DNA of 56,255 nt from Desulfovibrio sp. GTDB lineage: Bacteria > Desulfobacterota > Desulfovibrionia > Desulfovibrionales > Desulfovibrionaceae. Each line of letters opens with the position of its first letter. Position 1 is the first letter of the stretch. Below, one piece after another: positions 1 to 8,991 of the stretch. The notes beneath the pieces are model-generated. The model was not told where the DNA came from, made no database searches, and was given only the letters and a program-made list of their open reading frames with translations. Where the stretch lies: contig JAITRF010000017.1 in the NCBI GenBank assembly GCA_031288535.1, positions 1 to 56,255 on the forward strand, written 5' to 3'. Position numbers and translations under genes: made by a program.

Positions 1-185
1 AATTCGTAGGCATCGCCGAAAGCGTCAATCGTGTTGTCTTTATAATCGCCGAGCCTCATCTCGCCCACGCCGTTGAGCAGCTTGACGAGGCGCTCATTGC
101 GTCTGATGACTGTGCCGCCCTCGGCATGAAGCTGAATGCGGGACGCCCCATCTTCCGTGGTGTAAAGGATCAATTCGCCCGGCAT
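1..185 (-). pseudogene. RhuM::HsdM chimeric fragment (type I restriction-modification remnant), cut by window edge
   Basis: Reading leftward from an ATG at 185, with an AAAGGA Shine-Dalgarno 8 bases upstream, 61 codons are visible before the window ends. Residues 1-26 (start MPGELILYTTEDG, then IQLHAEGGTV) look like the N-terminus of RhuM-family proteins, which are often encoded inside type I restriction-modification loci. From residue 27 on the sequence switches to the interior of HsdM, the adenine methyltransferase subunit: RRNERLVKLLNGVGEM and DYKDNTIDAFGDAYE lie just before the catalytic domain in that family. The joint falls at a shared Thr-Val, so a deletion through short homology inside an hsd locus is the simplest explanation. 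Whether the methyltransferase domain continues intact beyond the edge cannot be seen. Family recognition is from memory of conserved motifs, not a search. Confidence 0.7.
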
Positions 186-297
186 CAGCTTTCCTTTGAA
201 ACATTCAACATAGTGTCGTTTGGATACCAGTGTGGTATATTTTTTGAATTAATTTCACCAATTTTTGCAATATCACATTTTCAAAGTTGAATCGTTC

Positions 298-353
298 TCG
301 TGGCCGCAACCTGGTATGATGCAAATTTGCTCCCTGTCGGTCGCAACCTGGCA
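298..353. repeat. Diverged copy of a ~50-bp intergenic repeat
   Basis: This stretch holds GCTCCCTGTCGG followed by TCGCAACCTGGCA, preceded by a second partial copy (GGCCGCAACCTGGTAT). The same arrangement occurs twice in tandem at about 33891-33990. It lies between the RhuM::HsdM fragment and the AsmA gene. No coding role is seen. Confidence 0.5.
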
Positions 354-370
354 GGATTCGAACATCAGGA

Positions 371-3300
371 TTAGCGCCGGGAGGGTGGCCGGATTTCCAT
401 GGTGCCGGGCGGCTGCCCCGGGGGCCGGCGGGTCACGTTTTCCTTGGGCGGCGCGCTTTGCGGCTGCGCCCCGGGCAGTTCGCCTTTTTCAAAGAGCGAG
501 CCGATGCCGGAAAGCGCTTTGGCCGGCAGGGTGAGCACCCCGTAGATCAGGTCGAAAATGCCGGAACCCGCGGCCTGCACGGTCTCCACCATCATGACCG
601 CGCCCCGGATGTTCATGCGCGGCGCGGAGGCGTTGCCGTGAAAACGGACCGGCACTGTGGGCACCTTGGCGAAGGTCACGCTGATCTCCATGTCCATGTC
701 TTTGGTGTTGAGGTCGAACCACCCGCCGCCCTTCATATCCACCATCGGACCGCTCAGGGTGAAATTGTCCGCGCGGATCACGCCCCGGTCCAGGGGACCG
801 GAGGCCGAGGCCAGGGAAAAGGTGTTGCGCAGCTTGGAGTCCGGCCCGCTGAGAAAGGCCGGATATTGCCCGTCCTTTATGGCCATGTTCCACGAACCGG
901 AAAGCTTTGCGGGCAAATCCGCGCCTCTTTCAAAGACACCGTTCGCCTCCACGCTGAGAGAGGCCTCCCCGGCATAAGACTGTTCGCCCGTATAATCATA
1001 GAGCAGTCTGCCGAGCGCGGTCCTGTTCAACTGAAGCGTCCCCTTGCGCAGGGTCACCCGCCCCTTCTCCGGGAAAATCGTCCCCTGCAGGCTCACGTTG
1101 CCCGCTCCGCCGTAAAATTTTTCCGTCCCGCAATACAGGGAAAAACGGTCTTTCTGAAGCCTGGCCGTGAGCTGGACCTCGGAGGCCGTAAGCTTGCTTC
1201 TGCGCGCATTGCGCGCCGACAACTGGATGTCCAGGGAGAGGTCCTTCATGAAACCCAAATCCCACGGGCGGGAGGCCTTTTTATCGTTTTGTCCGGCTTT
1301 GCCCCCGGAGGCGGGCGGGTTTTCGGGGAAGACGTTGTCCAGATCCAGAAATTCGGCATTCAGGCGGGCGGTCCAGATGTTCTGCGCGGCGCCGTCGCCT
1401 TTCGCGTCGGGGCGCACCAGAGAGGCCGCGTCCGGGGCGCGCCGGTACGTGATGTTGCCGCTGATCGGCGCGGAGTCCGCTTCCACCTTTATCTTGTCCA
1501 GACGCAACAGGTTGGCGTCCCGATAAATATCCGCCTTTCCTGAAAAAAGCTTCGGCACGCCGATCCCGCCGGGCGGCTGCATCTTCCAGGCCGATAAGAG
1601 TTCGCGCGGGTTTATCCTGAAGATCGTCTGAGCGTGGACGACAGTGGCCGAGCCTGAAAAATCCAGGGAAACGGCGCCTTCGGCATAGCTGCCCTGGCCT
1701 TCGAAGGCGGCCTTCGGGAACAGGAGCTTCTCTTTGCGCACCTCCCAGTCCAGGTCCGCGTCAAGGGCGCCCTTGAGCGGCGCATCCTGTCCGGGCAACG
1801 GGATTGTGGTCTCCACCCTGAGCGCGGCTTTGCCCTTCACCCTTTCCACGCCGTATCTCCGCTCTTCGGTTCGCGGCCCCGGCATGATCCCAGGCCAAAC
1901 CAGACCTCCGGAAAACGTTCCCCTGATCGCGCCATCTCCCCGGCTCTGCCAGGGGGCGTGCAAGGCGGCGGCCTCCAGGCGCCACATACCGTCAATGCGC
2001 ACCCCGTCTTCAAGCACCGCATGGATGGACGCCTCTCCCGCGCCCGTTGCCGTCGGCGAGAAGAGTTTCCAGGGGCGGCCGTGAAATTTTCCCGTCACGG
2101 TGAAGTCCTTTACCCGGATATCGGCGCGCATCGGCCAGTCGTCCGCAACGGAACCGTCTTCCAGGAAGGGCATGTCAATTTCGCACACTCCGCTCGCCAG
2201 CCCGGAAATGCGCGTGTCGCCGCCCTCGTTTTCGGGCAGAAGTCCCAGTTCCATGCCATGGGTTTCATAGCGCATAAGTATGCCGCTCGCGTCGATGTCC
2301 AGAAAACCGTCGGCCGCGCCGTTCAGCATGCCCCCGGCCTTGATGCTCACGCGCGTTTTGTCCGCGCCGTTCGCGTCCAGGTGCGGGTGCACGCGCACCT
2401 CGAGAGGGCCGCCGGCTACCCCGTGGATGATCGCCTCCTCGGCGCGGATGTTTATGTCATAGCCGACGCTCGTCCCTTCGGAAGAGGCTGAGGACGGCGC
2501 ATCCGGCGCTTCGGGATAGGGGGCCAGGGGGGGGTGATCGAAGACGGGCGGAACCGGTTCGGGGATGTCGCGCCCTGCTACGCCGAGGAAAGGGAACACC
2601 TGATCCAGATCCGGCCTGCCCAGCAGTTGCGCGTGCACCACGACAGCCGGGTTGTCCAGGTCCGGAGCGCCCACATAGCCGGTCAGACTCAAGGCTCCGG
2701 CCCTGGCTGTGAGGTTGTGGGCTTCCACCTTGCCTTTGTTGAACAACAGGTCAAATTCCCCGCTCATGCCGTGCAGGGCCGCGCGCAGGCCGGGAGTCAG
2801 GGCGCGGCCGAACTCGAACCAGCGCGTCAGGCTCAGGCGTTCAAGCTTCACTTTCCCCGTGCATTCAAGGGCCTCAAGATCGATTTTCAGGTCGGCGCGC
2901 AGTTCGTCGCCTTCCGCATGCAGGACAAAGCCGGGCAACTCCAGAACGTTCTCTCCCCTGACCCAGGCGAAGTCCCCGGAGACGACGGCCGCGATGCTCC
3001 GGCTTGCGGGTGGGGTCATGTTCAGGGTGGCGCCGAAACTGCCCCTGACGAGGACCTTGCCCCGGTTCGGGGCCGCCGTGAGGGAAAAATCCAGGCGCAG
3101 ATCGGCTGCCGGCAAAGACATGCGGCCGGATACCCCGAGGCGCGGTTCAAAGGCGGTGAGCCCGGTCGGATCGAAAAAGAAGCGGACCGCTTCAAATTCC
3201 GCAAGAGGCGAGAGGTTTTTTTCCGGAACCACGGCAGGGGCATCGGCAGAAACCTCGGTGGGGGGATCGGAAGAAGCATCGACAGAAACCCCGGCAGGGG

Positions 3301-3679
3301 GATCGGAAGAAGCATCGGCGGAAACCCCGGCAGGGGGATCGCCTGGGGCCTCTACAGGGACCTCGGCGGGGGGATCGGAGGGGGCCTCTGCGGGGACCTC
3401 GGCCCCGTAGTCGGCCGGGATGAGCACATCCAGGGCCTCGATGCCTGGAAAAGGCGCAAGTATGGGGCGAACTCCGCCGCGAATGCGCAGGGGGACCCCC
3501 GCAACCGCGGAGACGTGCTTTTCCAGAGTCGCAATGACAAGATCCGGTTTGGATACGCACAAGATATAAAGCGAGCCCAGAAGTGAAACCGCAAGCAGCA
3601 GGGGAAGCAGCAGCAGCCAGAAAATGAAGCGGCGCAACGGACTGCGTGGGCGGGACGGTATGCTGATGCCGGTCGTCAT
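371..3679 (-). CDS. AsmA-like inner-membrane-anchored periplasmic protein
   Basis: 1102 residues. A short basic N-terminus (residues 1-17) is followed by one membrane segment at about 18-42 and a long periplasmic part. The C-terminal 250 residues have the AsmA signature pattern: repeated beta-rich segments, a FSLASASGPLDRGVIRADNF-type stretch and MVDMKGGGWFDLNTKDMDM. AsmA-like proteins are elongated beta-groove proteins thought to move or shape phospholipids between the two membranes. Residues 94-152 form a low-complexity Pro/Ala/Asp linker of 12-residue repeats inserted between the N-terminal anchor and the beta-rich body. It is the last gene of a probable operon with the DUF401 protein (38-bp gap) and a lipoprotein upstream. 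The family call is good; the exact substrate is unknown. Confidence 0.85.
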   Translation of the reverse strand: MTTGISIPSRPRSPLRRFIFWLLLLPLLLAVSLLGSLYILCVSKPDLVIATLEKHVSAVAGVPLRIRGGVRPILAPFPGIEALDVLIPADYGAEVPAEAPSDPPAEVPVEAPGDPPAGVSADASSDPPAGVSVDASSDPPTEVSADAPAVVPEKNLSPLAEFEAVRFFFDPTGLTAFEPRLGVSGRMSLPAADLRLDFSLTAAPNRGKVLVRGSFGATLNMTPPASRSIAAVVSGDFAWVRGENVLELPGFVLHAEGDELRADLKIDLEALECTGKVKLERLSLTRWFEFGRALTPGLRAALHGMSGEFDLLFNKGKVEAHNLTARAGALSLTGYVGAPDLDNPAVVVHAQLLGRPDLDQVFPFLGVAGRDIPEPVPPVFDHPPLAPYPEAPDAPSSASSEGTSVGYDINIRAEEAIIHGVAGGPLEVRVHPHLDANGADKTRVSIKAGGMLNGAADGFLDIDASGILMRYETHGMELGLLPENEGGDTRISGLASGVCEIDMPFLEDGSVADDWPMRADIRVKDFTVTGKFHGRPWKLFSPTATGAGEASIHAVLEDGVRIDGMWRLEAAALHAPWQSRGDGAIRGTFSGGLVWPGIMPGPRTEERRYGVERVKGKAALRVETTIPLPGQDAPLKGALDADLDWEVRKEKLLFPKAAFEGQGSYAEGAVSLDFSGSATVVHAQTIFRINPRELLSAWKMQPPGGIGVPKLFSGKADIYRDANLLRLDKIKVEADSAPISGNITYRRAPDAASLVRPDAKGDGAAQNIWTARLNAEFLDLDNVFPENPPASGGKAGQNDKKASRPWDLGFMKDLSLDIQLSARNARRSKLTASEVQLTARLQKDRFSLYCGTEKFYGGAGNVSLQGTIFPEKGRVTLRKGTLQLNRTALGRLLYDYTGEQSYAGEASLSVEANGVFERGADLPAKLSGSWNMAIKDGQYPAFLSGPDSKLRNTFSLASASGPLDRGVIRADNFTLSGPMVDMKGGGWFDLNTKDMDMEISVTFAKVPTVPVRFHGNASAPRMNIRGAVMMVETVQAAGSGIFDLIYGVLTLPAKALSGIGSLFEKGELPGAQPQSAPPKENVTRRPPGQPPGTMEIRPPSRR
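3224..3400 (-). repeat. 36-bp tandem repeats coding a 12-residue Pro/Ala/Asp linker
   Basis: About five in-frame copies of a 36-bp unit encode peptides of the form (E/G)V(S/P)(A/V)(D/E)A(S/P)(S/G)DPP(A/T). The central copies are nearly identical at DNA level, so slippage or unequal exchange is recent. The unit is a multiple of three, so copy changes keep the AsmA-like frame. Confidence 0.85.
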
Positions 3680-3717
3680 GGAGTTCCGCGGGGATTCTTT
3701 GAAGGTTCTACATGGTA

Positions 3718-5037
3718 TTAAAATGTCACCCCGGACGCAAGCATGGCCAGCGCCCAGGAAAGGCCTGCCAGGAACAGAATGGAAACGGGCTTGAGCAGCT
3801 TCAGCCAGATTTTTGACAGGTCCGTTTTAAAAAATTCGCAGGTCACCACCAGGCATACGTGCATGGGAGAGAGCAGCTGTCCGCAGTTGCCCGACACCAG
3901 GCTCACTATGACCAGGGGCACAAGATATTCCTGTAGCCCGGCATGCTGGACGTAGCCCAGGACGACGGGAAAGCTGAGACCCACAAAGGCCACCATGAGC
4001 CCGGTCAGCAGCCCGGATATGAACGGTATGACCGCGCAGGTCACAAAAAGCATTATGCCGCCCGCGCCCACCTCGCCCAGATCGCGCACGATGCCGCTCG
4101 CGCCTATGATGTCCTTGAACAGAAAAATGGCGACGAGCATGAGCAGGATGTTCAGCATGTTGCCGGAGAAGGCAAGGCTTGCGAGGCTTTTGCTCATCTT
4201 TCCCCGGCACTGGAAAAGCGCTGTGGACACGGCCAGGAGCAGGGACAGGGAGAAGGCCGCCTGCCCCGGAATTTCCGGCAGAAAAACATCCATGAGAATG
4301 CCGAAAAAAACCGCCCCGAGCAGAGTCACGGCCAGGGGCAGGGCGTTCAGCAACGCCGACGCCAGAGACGCGTCCCGCCCGGTTTCGGCGCCTGACCCGG
4401 GAAGCGGCGCATTGTCAGCCGGGTTGTCGGAGGCTATGCCGCGCATGAAAAAAAGCCATCCGGTGCCGCAAGCCAGGAAAACCAGGGGGAAGGTATAGCG
4501 CCAGAGGGTGGTCAGGGACAGACCCAGAAGCGAACTGACCAGGAGATAGCCGGGATAAAGCGGCCAGGCCGCTTCCCAGATATGCCTGAACCAGTAGTTT
4601 ATCAGCGTTTTCTGCTCGTCGCCGAGGTTCATGTGCCCGGCCGCCGCCTTGATCATGGGGCAGGAAAAAAGCGCCCCCCCCGGCATGGGTAAAAGTCCCA
4701 CCAAGGCGGGGAAGAGCGCAAGGCGGAAACGCGGATTTCGCAAGTATCGCTCAAGGCCGTCCACCAGGCGCGCGCTCTGTCCTCCGGCGTCCTGAACGCC
4801 CGAGAGCAGCAGCATCAGCCAGATCATCAGGCAGAGCAGAAGAAAGTCCCTGTCCGTGAGAAGCCCGGCGATTATGCCCGGCCATCTCTCCGGCCAGATG
4901 CCGGAGAGGACGGCCGTAAGCAGGCAGGCCGCGGCCAGGGTGAGCCGGAGTTTCACATGAAACTTCAGCAGCAGAACGATCAGGGCGAAGATCAGGAGAA
5001 GTTTCAGTGAAGCCGCTGCTGCCGGCGTAAATTCCAT
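3718..5037 (-). CDS. DUF401 family polytopic membrane protein (putative transporter)
   Basis: 439 residues with roughly ten to eleven hydrophobic segments. The conserved stretch GLLPMPGGALFSCPM followed by NYWFRHIWEAAWPLYPG is the hallmark of the DUF401 family; these proteins resemble GntP/Ton-type anion transporters and are common in Desulfovibrio-like and Thermotoga-like anaerobes. The start at 5037 lies 3 bp after the stop of the upstream lipoprotein, and the AsmA gene follows after 38 bp, so the three are probably co-transcribed. The transported substrate is not known. Membrane location is certain from sequence; the family call is from the motif above. Confidence 0.85.
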   Translation of the reverse strand: MEFTPAAAASLKLLLIFALIVLLLKFHVKLRLTLAAACLLTAVLSGIWPERWPGIIAGLLTDRDFLLLCLMIWLMLLLSGVQDAGGQSARLVDGLERYLRNPRFRLALFPALVGLLPMPGGALFSCPMIKAAAGHMNLGDEQKTLINYWFRHIWEAAWPLYPGYLLVSSLLGLSLTTLWRYTFPLVFLACGTGWLFFMRGIASDNPADNAPLPGSGAETGRDASLASALLNALPLAVTLLGAVFFGILMDVFLPEIPGQAAFSLSLLLAVSTALFQCRGKMSKSLASLAFSGNMLNILLMLVAIFLFKDIIGASGIVRDLGEVGAGGIMLFVTCAVIPFISGLLTGLMVAFVGLSFPVVLGYVQHAGLQEYLVPLVIVSLVSGNCGQLLSPMHVCLVVTCEFFKTDLSKIWLKLLKPVSILFLAGLSWALAMLASGVTF

Positions 5038-5040
5038 CTT

Positions 5041-5730
5041 CTACCGTATTTTTAAGCTGCGCGCGCTGTCCGTGACGCCCCGTTCAGCCGCCGTGTCGTC
5101 CGGGTCGAATTCCGCATGGATCGTTATGCCCGCCCCGTTGGGGAGGTATACGTTCCAGATCAGGACGCGGAAGGCGAGGCCCTTGTCGTCCGTGCGCAGA
5201 ATGTTGCTGAGAACGGTAAGGTGTCCGCCCAGATTTTCCCGCGAGATTTTGATGTCCAGGGGTTTGGCCTTGGCTTTCCGTTTTTGCGCGTCGGCTTTTT
5301 CCTTTTCCAGCATGTCCCGGCCCAGTCTGGAAAAGTCCTCGGGTTTCATGTTTTCCGCCATTTCCCTGGGCATGAAGTAGGGACGGTCGTTTGACAGAAA
5401 CACGGCGAGCACCGCCGCGTTGCCCTTGGCGGGGGCGGGAGCGGTCGCGCCCATGAGAGGAATCGGTTTCCCGTCCTTACGCCGTTGATCCAGCGAATCT
5501 TTGGAAGTGGTTTCCGGGGACAGCATATTGGCTATCGTCCAGGTATCCGGCAGGATGAGGCTCAAACCGTAAGCCAGGCTTTGCTGCCGCGGGTCCTCGG
5601 GCGTTGCCTGTTCCGGTTTTTTCCCTCCCGGGCTCGCGCAGGAGGCCAGGGCGAGGCACAGTATGCAGAAAACGATCAGGGCCGGAGAGCCTTTGCCGGA
5701 AAAGACCGGAAACAGACCGCGTATTTTCAT
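5041..5730 (-). CDS. Predicted lipoprotein of unknown function
   Basis: 229 residues from the ATG at 5730, chosen because AAAGGAG lies 7 bases upstream and a lipoprotein signal peptide follows directly. The hydrophobic core (ALIVFCILCLALAS) ends in a lipobox LASC with the lipid-modified cysteine at about residue 31. An ATG further upstream (5865) gives 45 extra residues without signal-peptide logic. The mature part has mixed alpha/beta composition, including LPDTWTIANMLSPETTSKD and a C-terminal VLIWNVYLPNGAGITIHAEF stretch. I do not recognise a family. It is the first gene of the lipoprotein-DUF401-AsmA operon, which suggests a cell-envelope role. Confidence 0.8.
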   Translation of the reverse strand: MKIRGLFPVFSGKGSPALIVFCILCLALASCASPGGKKPEQATPEDPRQQSLAYGLSLILPDTWTIANMLSPETTSKDSLDQRRKDGKPIPLMGATAPAPAKGNAAVLAVFLSNDRPYFMPREMAENMKPEDFSRLGRDMLEKEKADAQKRKAKAKPLDIKISRENLGGHLTVLSNILRTDDKGLAFRVLIWNVYLPNGAGITIHAEFDPDDTAAERGVTDSARSLKIR

Positions 5731-5994
5731 AAAAATCTCCTTTGCCGCTATGGCGCGTGTGATAACGGCCCAGTCATACACCAAGCCGCTTTCTCTTTCA
5801 ACAAGCAGGAGAGGAAATTCCAGGGCTGACGCGATAAGATGCTTCAGCCCTGCGGCTATGCGCAAGCATCGCCCGAGGCCGCAGGCTTCGTGAGGAGCAA
5901 GGCGGCTTTGCCGCCGTCGCGAATCTCAAAGGCGTGTATCATAATATCCTGAATTAACAATATAAAATTTAGATGCGTCAGCCCTGGAGGAAAT
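5731..5994. repeat. Gap with REP-like inverted modules
   Basis: This 264-bp gap between two minus-strand genes holds an imperfect hairpin (GATGCTT ... AAGCATC, about 5830-5865) and the GGCGGCTTTGCCGCC palindrome near 5904. Similar GC-rich palindromes next to AAGC(G/A)T elements recur in other gaps of the window. I see no gene. Confidence 0.4.
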
Positions 5995-7671
5995 TCAAAA
6001 CGGCGCGGCCCCTCCCTGTTCATCTTTGAAATAAAAGCCTCCCGCGCAGAGGGCGGAGAATTTTTCCGCAAAGGCCGTATCGTTTTTTTCCCGTTCCCCG
6101 CGCAGAAAAGCCAGGACTTTCTCCGTTTCCGCCTTAAGTTCGGCGAGGCTGCCGCTGTTGTCCACCACAAAATCGCAGGCCGCCATTTTTTTGTCTTCCG
6201 GCCATTGCCAGGCCTCCATCCCGGCTATGACCTCCTCCGTCCAGCCGCGCAGGCGCACGAGACGCGCGTGCCGCACGGGGTAGGGGCAGCGCACGCCCAC
6301 GGTCAGGGGCGGTTCTTTCCCGGATCGCGCCGTTTCAAAGTAAAGCGGGATTTCCGCGGCCGCGAAGGGGTGGCCGGAGGCCTCGCAGTCCGCCCAGAAA
6401 CCCTGCATGAGTTGATAAACCAGGGGGTGAACCAGGGCTTCCACTTCCCGGCGCAGGGTCTGGTCCTCGCGCATGGCGCGGCCCAACGCCGCTTTGTCCA
6501 CGCCGGACCCGGCGTCGGACGCAAAAAGGTCCCCGAAACGCCCCCGAAGCCGGCGCGTGCCCTCTCCGCCGGGGGCGTACAGGCCGGCCACTGCCTTGTC
6601 GGCGCTGAACACCGGCAGGCCGGCGTCGGCCAGGGCCGTGAGCAGAGCGGATTTGCCGCAGCCCGGCGCGCCGGTGATCACGACGCGCAGGACGCGGCGG
6701 GAAAGTTTCAGGGCGCAGGCGGAAAAATCCCGCGGCGGAGGACGGAAAAAGGACAAGGTCCTGCCGGGCTCCAGGCCTGTTGCGTCCGGCAGGGGATGGA
6801 CGAAGCGCAGGGCGCTGGCGTGCAGCATCTGCCGCGCGGCCGCCGCTTCTGGGAACGCCGGGGATTTGTACAGGGGGTCTCCGAGCAGGGGGTGGCCGAT
6901 GCTTTGCATATGCACCCGCACCTGATGGGTGCGTCCGCTGAAAATGCGGATCGCGGCCAGGGAAAAACGCCCCCCAGGCTCGGAATAGATGACGCGGTAA
7001 GCGGTTTTGGCCTCTTTGCCGCGTTCGTTCACGGCCATTCTGGTCTTGTGAGACGAATCCCGCCCTATCGGGGTCTCGATCGTCCCCTGCCGGTTTTTCG
7101 GCGTTCCGTGCAGAAGGGCCAGATATTCCTTGTGAATTTCGCGTCTCGCGAACATTCCGGCTAAAAGCAGGCGGCACTGTTCGGTAAGCGCCGCAAGCAG
7201 GAGACCGCTTGTGTCCTTGTCCAGACGGTGGACCACGCCGGGCCGGAACCCGCCCATGGCCGCGAGTTCGGGGAATTCCGCCGCCAGCCGGTGCGCCAGG
7301 GTTTCCCTTTCCCCGCCCGCCCCGGGATGCACGGCAAGTCCCGCGGGTTTGTCCAGGACAACCAGGACGGCATCGCGGTACAGCACCTCGAGATCGCCCT
7401 TTTTCGGCACAAGGGAGGAGGGCGCGCTACGCAGGGAGACCTCGATCCGATCCCCGGGCGCGAGCGCCGTTCTGGGGAGACAGACGATTCGGCCGTTGAC
7501 CGTAACCAGGCCGTCCTTTATCAAATTCTTTATTTTCTCGCGCGAGAGGCCCTTGTCCCGCAAATGCGGGACAAGCCGGGAATCCAGGCGGTTCGGGCGG
7601 GGGACGCCGTCGCGGATGTCCAGGACGAAGGTTTCTTCCATGTCTTGCGCAGCTTTGGCAATTCGCGCCAA
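5995..7671 (-). CDS. coaE: Fusion of RluD-type 23S rRNA pseudouridine synthase and dephospho-CoA kinase
   Basis: 558 residues with two enzymes in one chain. Residues about 25-85 form an S4 RNA-binding domain; about 90-300 is an RluA/RluD pseudouridine synthase with the catalytic motif HRLDKDTSG (Asp151) and the later GRTHQVRVHM signature. Residues 330-558 are dephospho-CoA kinase: P-loop GAPGCGKS at 334-341, the ADKAV segment, and ALVHPL and AEIPLYFE motifs. The kinase makes the last step of coenzyme A synthesis; the synthase modifies 23S rRNA. The two activities are metabolically unrelated; I recall similar fusions in Desulfovibrio relatives. The furthest start is a TTG at 7671; an ATG 30 bases later (7641) is equally likely because neither has a clear ribosome-binding site. 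Confidence 0.9.
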   Translation of the reverse strand: MARIAKAAQDMEETFVLDIRDGVPRPNRLDSRLVPHLRDKGLSREKIKNLIKDGLVTVNGRIVCLPRTALAPGDRIEVSLRSAPSSLVPKKGDLEVLYRDAVLVVLDKPAGLAVHPGAGGERETLAHRLAAEFPELAAMGGFRPGVVHRLDKDTSGLLLAALTEQCRLLLAGMFARREIHKEYLALLHGTPKNRQGTIETPIGRDSSHKTRMAVNERGKEAKTAYRVIYSEPGGRFSLAAIRIFSGRTHQVRVHMQSIGHPLLGDPLYKSPAFPEAAAARQMLHASALRFVHPLPDATGLEPGRTLSFFRPPPRDFSACALKLSRRVLRVVITGAPGCGKSALLTALADAGLPVFSADKAVAGLYAPGGEGTRRLRGRFGDLFASDAGSGVDKAALGRAMREDQTLRREVEALVHPLVYQLMQGFWADCEASGHPFAAAEIPLYFETARSGKEPPLTVGVRCPYPVRHARLVRLRGWTEEVIAGMEAWQWPEDKKMAACDFVVDNSGSLAELKAETEKVLAFLRGEREKNDTAFAEKFSALCAGGFYFKDEQGGAAPF

Positions 7672-7805
7672 TCGGCATTAAGGGGGGTTCGGTGTTTTGC
7701 CCTTCCCCATCGGGATCTCCCGGCCTCTCGCGCCGGCTTGAGGCCGGGAAACCGTACGGGGGGGGATCGTGTGCGTGCTGGATTGGTTACCCTCTGCGCA
7801 CAGTT

Positions 7806-8363
7806 TTACGCGGCTAATTGCGCGTAAAGTTCTTTGGCGCCGGCGTTGGCCGGGTTCTCGCCAAGCAAAATTTCCAGATGCCGCCGGGCGGCGTCTTTTC
7901 TGCCCGTGGACATGAGGCAGGCCGCCAGGGTGTAGCGTACCGCTTCCGTATCGCCGGATTCCAGGGCCGCCTCAAGGTAGGGCAGCACGTCCTCCAGGCG
8001 GCTCAGCACATAGCCGAGTTGGACCAGGCTGTTTACGGCCAGCATGTTCCCCGGATTGAAGGAAAGGGTGGCCGCGAAGTGTTCAAAGGCCTTGGCGTAG
8101 TTGCCCTGCTCGACCTCAATCATGCCCATCCCGGTGAGCGGCTTTTCGCCCGGAGTGACCTGATTGGCCTTTGTGTAAAAAGTCAGGGCGTCCTTGTAAT
8201 TGCCTTCGTGCACGGCTATGGCGGCCAGTCCCAGGTAGGGGTCGGCGCAGCTCGTGTCACATTGCGCGGCCTTGACGTAATAGTCGTGGGCCTTGGCGTA
8301 TTCGCCCATAAACAGGTAGCATTCTCCAAGTTCCTTGTTGATTTCGTAGTCCAGGTGACTCAT
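7806..8363 (-). CDS. TPR repeat protein
   Basis: 185 residues made of about five tetratricopeptide units, for example LGECYLFMGEYAKAHDYYVKAA, LGLAAIAVHEGNYKDALTFY and MIEVEQGNYAKAFEHF. There is no signal peptide or membrane segment, so a cytoplasmic scaffold or chaperone-like role is likely. GGGAGGGG 6 bases before the ATG supports the start. It may be transcribed alone: 134 bp separate it from the RluD-CoaE gene. Function beyond protein-protein interaction cannot be inferred. Confidence 0.85.
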   Translation of the reverse strand: MSHLDYEINKELGECYLFMGEYAKAHDYYVKAAQCDTSCADPYLGLAAIAVHEGNYKDALTFYTKANQVTPGEKPLTGMGMIEVEQGNYAKAFEHFAATLSFNPGNMLAVNSLVQLGYVLSRLEDVLPYLEAALESGDTEAVRYTLAACLMSTGRKDAARRHLEILLGENPANAGAKELYAQLAA

Positions 8364-8604
8364 ATTCCCCTCCCGGTTCTTTGCTCCTCAATTGTTGGCT
8401 GCCGCTGTTGGGTCAGGCGCGATGCGGCGTTTGTGAAGGCTGAAGCAAAGAACGTGCCAAGTGCGTCCTGGAGGGGTGTTTGATATTTTTATATATTGTT
8501 TCAATATGTTATAGAATAAAATCCGCGCCTCGGGCATAGGGAAAAATCTGCCCTGCCGGGGGTCTGCGGAAATTGCCGGTCCGGCCTGTCATGTACGCCG
8601 ATTC

Positions 8605-8964
8605 CTACTCAACGCGCTCAACTTTGCGCGGCCCACCAGGTCCGGTTCCTCCGCCTTCCGGCAGAATCTCCCCTCCGTCCTCCTTCAAGGCGCGGATCGC
8701 GTCCGCCTTGGCTATCGCCAGGAGGTAGCTCAACTCCACGCCCAAGACCTCGGTCATGCGCGAGGCGTCCGCCAGGGTGACGTTCTGGTATTTTCCGCCC
8801 GCCGAATTGCGCATGAGCCGGAATTTGCCCACAGCCGTCTTTTTTGGCGCGTCAGGCCATACCCGCACGGCAAATTCGCTGTAGTTCATGTTCTTTTCTT
8901 CCAGAACCACGAGCAAACCCTTGATGAAAAATCTTTCTATCGCCTCCGAAAAGCTTTTTTTCAT
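8605..8964 (-). CDS. Small helix-turn-helix-like regulatory protein
   Basis: 119 residues. Residues about 8-85 have the spacing of a helical XRE-like DNA-binding fold (AIERFFIKGLLVVLEEKNMNYSEFA ... VTLADASRMTEVLGVELSYLLAIA), followed by a Gly/Pro-rich tail (ILPEGGGTGPGGP). The segment LADASRMTEVLGVEL resembles the recognition region of Cro/C1-type proteins. A start at 8964 is preceded by GGAG very close to the ATG and AAGG further up. It sits just downstream of the RND pump genes on the same strand, 27 bp from the transporter stop, but no functional link is established. Confidence 0.6.
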   Translation of the reverse strand: MKKSFSEAIERFFIKGLLVVLEEKNMNYSEFAVRVWPDAPKKTAVGKFRLMRNSAGGKYQNVTLADASRMTEVLGVELSYLLAIAKADAIRALKEDGGEILPEGGGTGPGGPRKVERVE

Positions 8965-8991
8965 ACTCCGGCCTACCTTGAGTTTTTTCGG

